DNA of 64,000 bases, taken from Dipteris shenzhenensis. Lineage: Eukaryota; Polypodiophyta; Polypodiopsida; Gleicheniales. Location: NCBI GenBank assembly GCA_047967505.1, contig CM106541.1. One strand, written 5' to 3'. This document shows, one piece after another, positions 11,271 to 23,400 of the stretch; positions within the stretch are counted from its first letter, which is position 1, and every line of letters begins with the position of its first letter. The notes under the pieces were generated by a model. That model saw only the letters and a program-made list of their open reading frames with translations, was not told where the DNA came from and searched no databases. A program made the translations under genes and the position numbers.

Positions 11271-12479
11271 TCGTTGGGGAGAGACTAAAATGAAAACGTT
11301 TAGACTTTACAAGCAGTTGTAGCTTGAATGAAGAGATTTTGGACTACCTTTTGATTAGCCTTCTCCTTTAGTGCTAGCCTTTGTCATGGCTGAGTCTGCC
11401 CTTCACCTCTGGAGTGCTGACAGAAACTCAGTAAGAAGACTTTGTATAAATGGATGCTCAAGTATGTGTGGGTGTGTGGATTTGTATGTGTGAGCATATT
11501 TTTATACTATGGTCTACAGGATGTCATCGTAGCTAGTCCCTACTATGCATGATGGAGTTTATGGTTTTCAACCTTGTGAGTGACTATCATGAGATTGAAA
11601 CTGCACTATGTTGTGTTTTTAGAGGATGAGTTTGGGAATGTTCCTGGATTCATCTAGGTATATGCATTGCTTTGGCCAAGAATCCTGTGGATCATTCTAG
11701 GGAAGCACATTGATATTAGAAATCACTAGGTGGAAATCAGCATAACCATTTTGCATTAAGTGGGGGGGGGGGAGATCGATGGGGTTTATGCTCACCATGG
11801 GTAGGATAATACCCTCATTGGTTGTAAACGAGTTCAGATCAATAATTTGACTCCAGCTCAGTGAAGAAGTCTAGGGTCTCCATGAGGATGGTGCTTTTTG
11901 CACCATGCATGTGGCACTATGTCATGTGTTGCTCTAGGACTTATCTAGCTCTAGGGTTTAGGTTCCTACAAAACCCACAGTTTCTTTGTATTTTAAAGTT
12001 GTGTGCAAGTCATTTTAGCTTGTTAAGGTTTCTCCAATGTCGTATGTTTCTCTCCCAGCTCTCACAAACTTCACCCTAACTATGTAAGAGCAATGAGTGC
12101 CTATGTAATCCGCCAATAATAGCCGCAGTTTCTTTGTAGAAATAGGTGCCAAGAAATCTGTGATTTTCCTTTGAGTGTGATCTATTATATCATAGGGGTG
12201 ATTTTTCGGAGCTTAGAAGGTTTTTCCAAGGTAGAACTCCATGCCTTGCTGCAAGAGGCCAGCATTGAAGTCCACTAAGTCTAAATGCCTGCCCTTCCCC
12301 TTATCACACTGTAAAATGAGTAGAAAACTTCAAATCGCTTGAACGAAAAATTCAATCATTTGCTTGCCTCATCGTTTTTTTGGATAATACCTCGAGGAGC
12401 CACATGTGCAGCGTTTTTCAATTTATCATACTTTAATCTTACAGTCTAAGACTAAAGTCTCCACTTCTCGATTTTACAG
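11271..12479. other. No recognised gene (intron sequence upstream of the first visible sirtuin exon)
   Basis: AT-rich, with no coding motif. I looked for sirtuin catalytic exons (GAGIS, NVDGL, Cys-x2-Cys, LCLGTS) and saw none. The last 15 bases before 12480 are a pyrimidine-rich splice acceptor ending TTTTACAG. Confidence 0.5.
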
Positions 12480-12558
12480 CTTGCAGATCACTCCTGCATG
12501 CAATCTACCACTCAGAGCCGTTCGAGCAGGAGGCAAGATGGTCATTGTTAATCTTCAG
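12480..12558 (+). CDS. SRT1: SRT1 exon a (NAD-binding loops)
   Basis: Acceptor TTTTACAG ends at 12479 and donor GTTTTG starts at 12559. One base completes a codon (expected Ser of the GTS motif); 26 codons follow, with [11 protein letters not shown] and MVIVNLQ. The Asn of VNLQ is the conserved sirtuin residue contacting the NAD adenosine ribose. An alternative acceptor at TTGCAG (12485) would drop the conserved Leu-Gln, so it is less likely. Confidence 0.88.
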
Positions 12559-15500
12559 GTTTTGTGTCAAACAGTTCGGTGGGCTTAAATTTGTGTTTGG
12601 GTTGAGTAGTTTTTAATCCTCTTTTGTTTTGTTTTTTCTCTGTTTTTCCTCTGAAGTAAGAAACTGGGTTTTTAATTCAAGTTTGAATTTAATTACATCG
12701 TTTTAATTCTAAATCATGTCTCCATTGTAAAGTGGACACCCATGGAGCTTTTGCTAGGATTGTAGCCTTCAACTAGTACTAACTGCCTAGCATTCCATTC
12801 GTCAACCACGGAATAATACATCCTGTGTAATAAAGAATATCCTTTCAAGAGAAATGTTTGTGGTGCTGTTTTCTAGTTAAAGGTGATCACATGTACAACT
12901 GCCTTGGCTGCAAATGTCATTGCAAACTGTCATCGTGGAAACTTTGTGCTAGAATCAAAAGTGGTGGCATAAGCAATAAAAATATTGTTGGCTCTTGTGT
13001 GTGGAACTAAGTAGGTCAAATGCTTGTTGCATCGGAGTCCCTGTGGCTAATACTATTCTCCTCCCTATCAAATGCTGAGATGATTGTTTTGTTGTAACCA
13101 AAAAATGAGGTGTGTTGTCAAGCCAGACTAATCTTCATCAGCTCTACCTATTCCTCCTGAACTACACTGGACACCTCAGGTACAAATTATGTTTCACTAT
13201 TTATCATGATGCAAACATACGTTGGTCATTATGGCTGAAAATCAAACCTTACATGGTTGGGAGCATCCATAAATCGCTTCAAATGTTTATATAGACCATC
13301 TTCTAGCATCATGAATATGAATCTGAAGGCAAATAATGTATCATTCTCAGAGTGCGCCCATGGTATAGGATCACGTCTAGAGTTTAGAAAATATTTACTT
13401 TTTACCATCGTTTGTATGGTGGAGGTTTAAATCCCTAGTGACCAACGTGCAGTCAACCAATTCCTGATCTTAACATATAGCTAGATATCCTGTAGTGAAT
13501 AAACTTCGTGAAAAATCATGATTTCGTTTCCAGAGTAATGTTGGGAATCAAACATGTAGACATTTTGTTACATGTCCTTTGACTTGAAAAGCAAGAAAAC
13601 AAGACTTTTCTTGTGTTGCGTCGGTTAGAAATGACTAGACATAGGATACCCGCAGCGGAATGCTGATAGAATAGCCCAAGAATTCACACAGAACCGTTTA
13701 ACTACGGAATCCAAAACTTCTTTACTTTGTGTACTCAACATACATATGTGCAAGCCAGTAAATAGACAATGCTCAAATAGAGATATAGAACCAACAAAAT
13801 ATATTTCCTTCCAAAAGGACACAAAACAAAAGGAGTCCAGAGTCCCACCAAATCGTGGTCCTCTGTCCTTACCAAAAGGTGTTGTCCTACAACCTCCCTG
13901 GCACTTCCAGATCTCTAAGCCTGTGTGCTCCTCGTAGAGCTTCTATAAACTTTAGTCACCATGCTGACAAAACACACCTCCAATCTATTCTCCCAAATAG
14001 CTACCTATGAGGCAGTGAATGCCTAAAAGACTTGACCTCCTTGCTTCCCTGATGTGCAGCCAATGGTGAGGCCCAAGCTTCTTCTGACTCCTGTTCTCCT
14101 TGCTGCCCTGGAAGACAGCCAGGTGTCTTGATCCCTATGGGCTCTTTGTCTGCTGCTGATGGCCACCTCCCTTGTCCCTGAACTGGTCCTTGAGGCAGGC
14201 TCTCTGCAGCTCCAATCTGCTCCTCAAGTGGACCCCTGGGTAGTTCATTGATCCCTGTACCTTGCTGCCCTGGAAGACAGCCAAGGGTGCAGCCAAGGCA
14301 GCGCTTCCTTGTCTGCAGTACCCAGCTCCCTCTTGGTCCTTGAAGGCTGCCACAATGGATGAGTAATTCCCCTTGAGGGGCTCCTTTTATAGGCCCTGAA
14401 GGGCCCCAAACTGACCGACCAGAAGCCTCAAAATGGCTGACCGTCAGCCCATACTGACGGACTGGCTGGTCTGCCCCAACCGACCTGGTTGGCTGGCTTT
14501 GACTGGCCCAACCAGTCCTCTATATCAGCGCCTGGCCACGTGGCAAGCAGCCAGTGGCCCAGGTCATTCTCTGCCCCAAATCGAGGACTGTTGCAGCTTG
14601 CAGGCCCAAGATCTGCCCAACATAGGCACAATCCTACTGCATGCAGCCTGCCTCTGTTCTGGCCTTCTCTAGCCCCTTGATCCATCGCTGCAGGTCTGTA
14701 CAACCTCTGCAACAGGTCCGTACTGCACCCGCCTCCAACCTGTACTGTTCTGGCCCTCAGATTTGCTGTTACACCTGCACAATCTTTCTCCAGCCAATTG
14801 CTGTGAGCCAGGTGGCACTTCTGTACCATTGCTGTCCACCATGGTGGCTCCACTAAGCCAGGTGTGTTCCTTATTGTGCTGCCCATGTGGCAGTCCCATG
14901 TCTCCTCTTGTGTTTGTGATTATGCTGCCCACATGGCGGCCAATATGCTGCCCATGTGGCAGCCCTAACCCTAAGTACATCTCCCACATGCTCCCCTCAT
15001 ATGGGGGCTCACAGACGGGGAGGTGACTTTCCCAACAGTGTCCCCTCATTGTATGGATCTTTGCATATCTCTATCCTGCAGGAATATCTAAAGCTTGAAG
15101 CCCTGTTGGCCTCTTTTTTCTCTACTTGTTCTATGGTGCTACAATTTGCTCTAGCCCATAGCCAACTCTCAACACCTCTCTCCCTCTCCCTCATCCATAT
15201 CCACATCATACAACCTCTTGCTTTCTCGAGATGCGAAAAAGTTCTTGTTGGAGACTTCAACGCAAGGACAGGTACACGACAGGTATCATGTTCTGGTTTT
15301 TGATAGTCTCCACCACAAACGGTGGAGAGCCCCCGAGTCTATCGATGTCGTCTACTTCTCTCTATAGGATGTACTTGTGGGCAGCATGAGGTGGCTTGAC
15401 AGGCACCACTCCATGTGTATCACAAAGGGTGAAGAGCCCCGAGTCTTTGTGATGTTGTGTGGCTGGATTGTAGCGACCTACCTCAATCTTGAATCTATGA

Positions 15501-18500
15501 GATGAGGTCTTGATATGGTTCATGGTGATCCGTACAATATGGGGGAGATGACCAAAAGTATCTTATCACCATCCCTCTTTGATACTGTTGTCTCCAGTCT
15601 GGTGTTAAATTATATTCGCAAATTTTCTTTAACCAGGACTTTTTTTTTGGGTGAGAAGAGACGATTGCAAGTAGGCCTCTACATAGGTGCTCCTGTTTAG
15701 GGTTAATGGGTATATTGGGAGGGGGACAATATTTGGGATGCGTCAATTTTACGAGCAAAAACCTATGAGCAGGTTTATCCGAGCATGTTTTTTAAGAGAT
15801 TTTAAAAATTGTATTTCTTTAGGAAACATGGTTTTTACACTTTTATTTTCACTAGAACTGGATCCCTTTATCATAAAAATATATAGACTAGTCACTCATT
15901 CATTTTTACACAACATAAATTTTCTTATTTATAGATATCCCTTTGTACCCCTGTTATTACCTTAAAAAAGTGTTGAAAAATAATTCCTTTAAGAAACATC
16001 CCTCATAATCACTCTCAATGTAATAATACTATACATATATAATTACTTATTAACACATTTATATCATATGGCAATATCTTTCTAGTGTTTTTATAGCATA
16101 AATAATAAGATATTTATGGACATGTTTCTAAAGAAGCTTAAATTACTATAAATAAGTATTAACTTGGGCTTATATATCACTCTCATAAAATACATGTAAT
16201 ATTTAATACTATATATGCAATATTTTTCAAAATATAACTCCATAGATGTGCTCAAATGGGGTGTTCCGATCAATTTGAGTGGTTGAATGACTATATTTGG
16301 ACATTGGATGTGAAAGTTATGTCACTTTTAAAAATGTTGTCCAAGATAGTTTCGCCAGCGAAACTACCTTGGAAGACCTACCTCAAAGGAGTTTCGCTGG
16401 CGAAACCACCTGGATGGCTTTCTTCAATGAGTTTTCTTTGAAGAAACCCTTTCATGATGATAGGTTGAGAGAGGTTTTTCAATGTCACTCCCTATTAAGT
16501 AAAAGCTCTAAGAAGGATCATAAGGGAATTTTCATAGAGAAGTCTACTCTACATGTGGATTTCTTCAAAAGCCATCCCATTATGTTCTCACCATTCCTAA
16601 AGATTCATGTAAAGATTTATGTATAAAATAGGCATTGATATAATACTTTGCATATTTCTAAGTGAAACTATGTTTTCTTCTGATCCATTTTTGCCATATT
16701 TTTGCATAGTTGAAAGCTTTTTTTTTCCTTTGCTCGGACGCTCGGAAGATTTTGCTCGGAAAATGCTCATCCCCCAATATTTGGGGAGTCAAAGTCTGTT
16801 TTAGAGGTGTTCACTGTTGGAGGACATGCATGGGTCTATTTGATGTATGACAAGGGGCTCCATCCCCTCGTCCCCAATGGGGATTTTAGTAGTTGTTGTG
16901 AAGTTGAGATGGATTCATGATCATCCCAGATATAAGGACTATACAAAAACGAGTATAGGAGCAAGATTAGGTGGGAGTCATATAGGGGGGCAGCTTATAT
17001 GGCAGTGAAGGAACACACATAAGCAAAGCCGGGGAGGGAGTGTGGAGTAGCAGCAGCAGCATCAATAGCGGTGAGGGGCTTGCTTAGTTCCACCTTTACG
17101 GGCACACATGTTTATTTTAATTCTTCCGTCTACCTTGTGCAAAGGGATTGCAAAACTAATTAGCGGTACTTTCTGTAAGTCCTTCTCACTACATTTCCCT
17201 CGACCTCGAGTATTTTAAGGACGATAAGCATTCAAGGTTGTGGTTGCCATACTGAAATGGGAGTTGCCAAAATTGTCTCTCTCGTAAAATATAAAGGGCA
17301 AGAGATCAAGTTAAGTATATGCCCCCCCCCCCTTTTCCACCCCCCTTGTGGTTGAAATGAGCCATTTGTGACCCTAAGCAAACTTTACAGTTGAATGATT
17401 GATTTAAAAGCTTCTTGCTAGATACTTGAATGATCAATTTAAAATATTCTTGCTAGATAATTGATAATTGTTGGGCACCAACATTTCTATGGATGCATGT
17501 TGAGGAACATTAATGAAGCTTGTAACCTTGTTATGTGAGCTACGCATGGATGGGACCTTGAAAAAACATTTATTCATTTTTTGCAGGCAACTCCGAAGGA
17601 CAAGAAAGCAGCTCTTGTTATCCATGCACGTGTGGATGAGGTAAGCCTCCCAAAATCTACTTATGGATGAATAATTGTTATTGTTCTGCATAAAAGGGTT
17701 TGTAGCTATTATGTGTTTGTCTTTAGTGTATTCTGCTGGTATTATCCTCAAGTCTTTGCGCATGAGACTATCATATGAAACCAGAAACCAGGTATTTGAC
17801 CTATCATATGAACAACAGAAACCAGGTATTTGGCCTATCAGATGCACAACAGAGTTCCAATGATGTTCCTACCCCTGTCTGAAGAGAGAGTAATTGTGGA
17901 ATAATTACTCCAATTGTAGTAACAGCTACAACAAGACTTTATCAGTTTGGAAATGCTTGGTACCTACATGTCTTAAAGACATGTTTTTGACATTGCAGTA
18001 TCGTAACTTGGAAGGTGTCACTCACATGTATTATCCATAATTAGTTATGTCCTATGAATGCTTGGCTCTCTTTGTCGGGTCTTCAGATCTTCTATGAGTG
18101 GCAGAATGCTTCTTGGGCCATCTCAATTCGACGGCACCTGGTCGAGCCTTGCTCACTGGAGATTTGAAGGGCCATATACATAGAGGCCATGGCTCATAGG
18201 TCTACCCTTCACACACCCTGGCCAATATATGGGCTGATACAATTCACACACTTATGGCCAGTTATGTTGGAGATATCATAGCCAAAGGGTGTGTTGATCT
18301 GATGTGTTGGTGTGTAGGAGATCTAGTACTAGTGATTGTGTGAGTCATGTGTGCCACGTGTCACGATGGGACTTATCCCATATGCACTTGGTGCAAGTGT
18401 GTGAGTGTGTAGCCTATATAAAGGCTTGTACTTCACTTGTCATGATGTATTTGATGAATGAATGAAAGCCTTCATTATGTCTTCATTTGAGTATCATTTC

Positions 18501-18512
18501 TTCACTCCCTAG

Positions 18513-18558
<46 letters not shown>

Positions 18559-20431
18559 CCTCACACCATGCTTCTAACATGGTATCAGAGCAGGTTAACC
18601 CTGCCATAGCTGCCACGTCATCCCTGACCTAAGCCTAACCCTAAATTCTTATTCTGCTCAAGCCTTTCTTCCTGCAACCGCCTCACCTCTGCTTATTTCC
18701 GCCTCAGATTCAGCCTCATTTCCGTCTCTACACAGCTGCCTTCTACCCGTTTAGGGTTTCTGCACAACCTCCCTCTTTGCTGCTCTCATTTGGCCTCTGT
18801 TTTGTAGCTTCTTGTGTTCATTTCTGCCCATTTAGCCTCTCCACAGCCTGCTGACTGGCACATTTTCCAAGAGACGACCGCACACGAGCTGATTCGGAGC
18901 TGTTTCATCCCTGTTTTTAGGGTTTGCAGGCTGCTACAGCAGAAATCGACCACCTTGACACAGTACTTGCAGATTTTCGAGGCTTTTGGAAGCTGTTTCA
19001 ACCTAGTATCGGAGCTGCTCTTGCAATTTTGAGCTGTTCTGGTGCTGCTGCAGCATAACCGCCTACATCTGAGGTGATTTCGGGTGTTTTCCTCATCTAT
19101 TCCAGCATTTCAAAACCCTAAATCACCTTGGAGCTGCATTTCCAGCCACTTTCGAGGTGTTTCTGGCCTTTCAACACATCAAAATCAACCGATTCTCTGC
19201 GTGAAGACTTGCTGGCAGCTGCAGCACCCCGGTGCAGTTTGAATAGGTGCCTTTGCCTTTTGGAGCTGTTTTGAGGCCTCTAGCACACCTACATGTGAAG
19301 GCCTGCTCCTTCATTTCCACGCCCACAAGTGCTCTCTTATTGGCTCATTTCTGCTCATTTCTACATTTCGGGACATCTACTTGCTGCTCTTTGGTTCAGG
19401 TCCACTCAGTTCTCTATTTCAAGGAGTATTTTTGTTGCTTTTCCATTAGGGTTTGCATTTTGGAACCCCCCGAGGGCATCCATCAGCTGCTGGACATGTT
19501 TAGTTAAGCATTTCTCAAGCTGCTGATTCATTTTAGAGTCCTAGACAAGCTCCTTTATTGGCTGGTTATCTATTTCAGCTTGCTACCTTTGCTACCTCAT
19601 TTTGACACTATAGAGCGTCGTCCTCGTGGTGAAGACTCACCAGCACCACTTTCAGCTAGGGATGACAAAGCAGTGGCGCTTATTGGTGTGAGGTTGGTCA
19701 ACAAATTGCTTCATCAACTTGACCTCACTACTTCAGCCAAGGAGAACCTAGACAAGCTCAAGAATATTTATGCTACATCTGCTGGACCTGATGCAGGAAG
19801 CTTCATCTACTGTGTTGCATGATTTGAGGAGGAAGATGATGCTTAGTTCTATGTGTATTTGTGTTGAGTCAATAAAAGTTCTCAACCTTGAGTTGTCCCT
19901 CTAAACTGAATGTATTTGGGGTCAATGAGAGGTACTTTGCCCTGGGTTATCCACCAAAAATGAATGTATTGTCTTTTACTTTGGTTTGATGGTATTGACC
20001 ACCCAATTCAAAGTAAGGGGGGGTGACGAGTGATGGTTTGCCCTTGCCAGTCACAAGCTGACTGAGAGGTCACTATCACACGGGAGGTGTTGGATAGTTG
20101 GACTTGCTCTTTGCAGTATTGCGGAGAGATTGGTCTACTCTTGCGCGTTGGGTCTCACACTCTTTGCTCTGAAGGGGGGTGTTGGAGATATCATAGCCAA
20201 AGATGATGTGATGTGTTCTTGTGTAGTACTAGGAGATCTAGTACTAGTGATTGTGTGAGTCATATGTGAGTGCCACGTGTCATGACGGGATTTATCCCAT
20301 ATGCACTTGGTGCAAGTGTGTGAGTATGTAGCCTATATTAAGGCTTGTACTTCACTTGTTATGATATACTTGATGAATGAATGAAAGCCTTCATTATGTC
20401 TTCATTTGAGTATCATTTCTTCACTCCCTAG

Positions 20432-20478
<47 letters not shown>

Positions 20479-23400
20479 CTCTCCCCCTCACACCATGTTT
20501 CTAACAAGTTGGACGAGCATGCAAGGGTCCTCTCGGGCAACCATTGCCAAGAGAGATATATTCCTCAAGGAATGAAGGGGTTCCCCCTTTTTTGAGAGAC
20601 TACAACAGGATTGAGGTGGATTTTTAACCCTCAACCTTGGTTTCTTTCGAGCTCATTCTGAGCTATTTTTTCTCCTCATGCCTAGCATGATGTATTTTTT
20701 ATTCGAGCTTGCTCGCGCAAGTATCTTTCATACTTAATAGGAGTCTTTTTCATGGAAATAAAAAAGAAAGAAAAGAAATCATGAATTATGTACTTTAGAT
20801 TTTAAACAAGCTCCAATGTATAGAGCCTGTGGTTAAGGCTTGCATGTACTTCTTTTCACCATTGATAAGCTCCAAGAGGCTAGTGGGAAAAAGTTAAAAC
20901 CTTTTGTCCATCGGCTTTCTATATCACTAGCGCAAGCGATCAACAAGAACAATTAGCAGTATCACCACAGAAATGTGAACTGCTGCTTGGGCCGGTTAAA
21001 CGTAGCTTCCTTTCAAGTCAAATCATAAATTCATTTTGCTATCTGATTGGAGAAAGCAAGGAACTAGCAATATACAATTAGGAGAATCATGATTAATTAT
21101 CATACATAAGACCATATGCTGGTGCTACATTTGAATCCACTTTAGCCTCATTTAAACTTTTGTAGCTGCTTTTGAATAGATAAAGTATCCATTGTTGAAA
21201 AATTGTTCATAAATGCCCATATTGGACAACTTATGGAGTATGTCCTCACACGGGAGGTTTGCAATGAGGGACGGATTTCAAGTCGGCCTTCCATCCTTAG
21301 ATTGGCGAAAGGCTTTGCCTTCAGCCAATCCTTCTTCCTTTTCCTCATCGTCCATGTGAGAACATGCTTATTCTCTAAAGACGAGTTGTCAAATTGAACT
21401 CTCTTTGCATGAATCCATGGCTCTCATTCTTCCAGAATCCAAGCTTGAGATTTGATATTGGCATCCTTCCCCTAGATCTTTCCACATATTCAGGATGTTT
21501 GACTCTTTGGGAGGGGTTTCTTCTAGGTGGTGTTTGATTCCATTGAGATTGCCTCCTTTGTTTTGGTGGCTAGTCCCCTAGCCCTTAGCTCTAGAAAAAT
21601 TTCTCTTACTCCCTTTTCTTGGGGTTATGATCTTGTTAAGGAAGACAAGAGAATCACTTACATTTTCATCTTGTTCTTGGACGTCCTCAAGTTATGTATG
21701 TCTTCTTTCTACCATCGAAGCCCTTTTTGGCGTGGTCTGTGATGTACCTCCACTTTTTAAATTGCCCTTTTTAGCAGCGGCAAAGATAGTCAGGATAGAT
21801 TGGGTGCTGCGTGTTAGGGTCCTTGTCCTTGACCCTACAACATTGGGGACCACATTTTGCTTTAGTGTCTATGTGGCTTCCTCTTTAGGTAGATGATTGA
21901 GATTGCACGACGGCAAGACCCTATAGCTCTTTGGGCACTTTGCCAGGGTTCCCTAAAGAAGAAAAAGTGACCTAAAAAGAAAAATAGAAACGCTTTTTCA
22001 TCTAATCGATAGGGTCCTTCTACTGTTCATGTACTCCCACGATAGAGGTAGGAAGTAGTGTGGGATGGCAGGTTTGTAATTACAATCTAATGTACTAAGG
22101 CTCCCTTGGTTCTGGCCAGTTGCAATCTTCCTAGCCTTAGTAACAGCCTCTTTCTCCCTCAGCATAGTAGATGCTTCCTTCAGGTGGAGAGCCTCCTTTG
22201 ACTTTTACTCCAAGAAGTAGGCCTATTGATACTTCTACTAGGGCATAGACTTATGCTTTACTCGACATGGTTGCCTCTTCCTTTCAGGCTTTGGCCTTCT
22301 CCTAGAGGGTGCCCCTTCTTTTAACTTTTACAACATAATATCTTTACACGATTGGTTGATTGTGGAGAGTTTACAGAGGTTATGCCTTCCTTTGTTGCTT
22401 CCCCTTTCTCTGCAGTTTTGGATGGTAGGTCTTCCTCTCCTTCCATTGGATGATAGTAGTAGGCGCTCTTTATTTCTATATCGAATACTTTTGCCAAGAG
22501 ATGAGGCAGTCATTCAGCGGATGCTTCCACCACTAGGTCAGGAAGTAGTTCCAAGCCTGAGGATTTTTAGCCGGAACATTTAGTGTCTTGTAATATTCCT
22601 GATCACCATCGAAGATAGCTAGTAAGTAATCAGCCTCATTCAGGCGTTTTAGGGGGACCCAGTGATGTTCTCTGTCTCCAAGAGTACAAACTGGGGATAG
22701 GGATTGTAAGAGGTGAGGTAAATAGCTTTCTAGTTGCACTTTTGGTTTGCTGCACTTTGCACTATTCTCCCTCAAGGAAATATACATGTCAGTTTCATCC
22801 ACCATTCTCCCTCTCGTGGGTGGCCATGGCATCATTGTTACATCTAGAGCATAGCGGATTATTCTTTTGATTGATGGAGTCAAGATTGTCTTTCTTAATA
22901 TTTATCCCCTATTTTGGAAGGAGTTTCTTTCTTGGGCCCCTATTGTTGATCCTTGGATCATTGGAGGTGACTTCAACTTGGTAGAGTTACCCATAGATAA
23001 AAGAGGGGGAAGGGAATGTTGCATTCAGCTCTTGAGAGTGATTCATTAGATGCATTGATATTTCATTCTTAGGGTAGAGGTTGTTGAACTGATGATGCCT
23101 TTCATGCCATGTCTTCTTCGCTTCTATTTTTCTACTCAAATAGGAGGCGTTCAATGCTCATCCATACATGGATTGAGCGAATTCAATGTTGATGATTGGG
23201 CTTTGGATAGAGGTGGCATGGTTTGTCTTGCCCTTGGGTTTCTTCATTAGATCAATTTCCAATGATTATTACCATTTTTGAGCCACACACCATTGCGTGT
23301 TTGCCAAAGTATGGATTCTAGAGGCTTTTAATGCAGAGGTGGTAGTTTTTTGTTGATGGGAGTCTTATCTGTATGATGATGTGTGCTCTCCTCTTGCTTT

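Larger units (their letters stand above)
18265..20506 (+). mobile_element. Small non-autonomous LTR retrotransposon (TRIM/LARD-like), 2.2 kb
   Basis: Two LTRs (18265-18579 and 20180-20506) begin TGTTGGAGATATCATAGCC and end CTAACA. A primer-binding site is directly after the 5' LTR and a G-rich purine tract is directly before the 3' LTR. Target duplication is AGTTA (18260-18264) and AGTTG (20507-20511), 4 of 5 matching. The 1.6-kb interior has no reverse transcriptase, integrase or protease. It must move with enzymes of another copia-type element. It lies inside a LINE-B 3' end, within the sirtuin intron. Confidence 0.92.

Noticed and set aside
14963-14974. Telomere-like CCCTAACCCTAA
   Set aside because: Only two units; too short to mean an interstitial telomere block.
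14428-15049. Open frames of 120-150 codons on both strands
   Set aside because: They fall in the GC-rich possible solo LTR, overlap each other on both strands and have no known domain.
18517-18556. CT microsatellites at 18517-18556, 20432-20474 and 26328-26366 as a linked regulatory signal
   Set aside because: The first two are simply the same LTR segment, and the third belongs to an unrelated element; common simple repeats.
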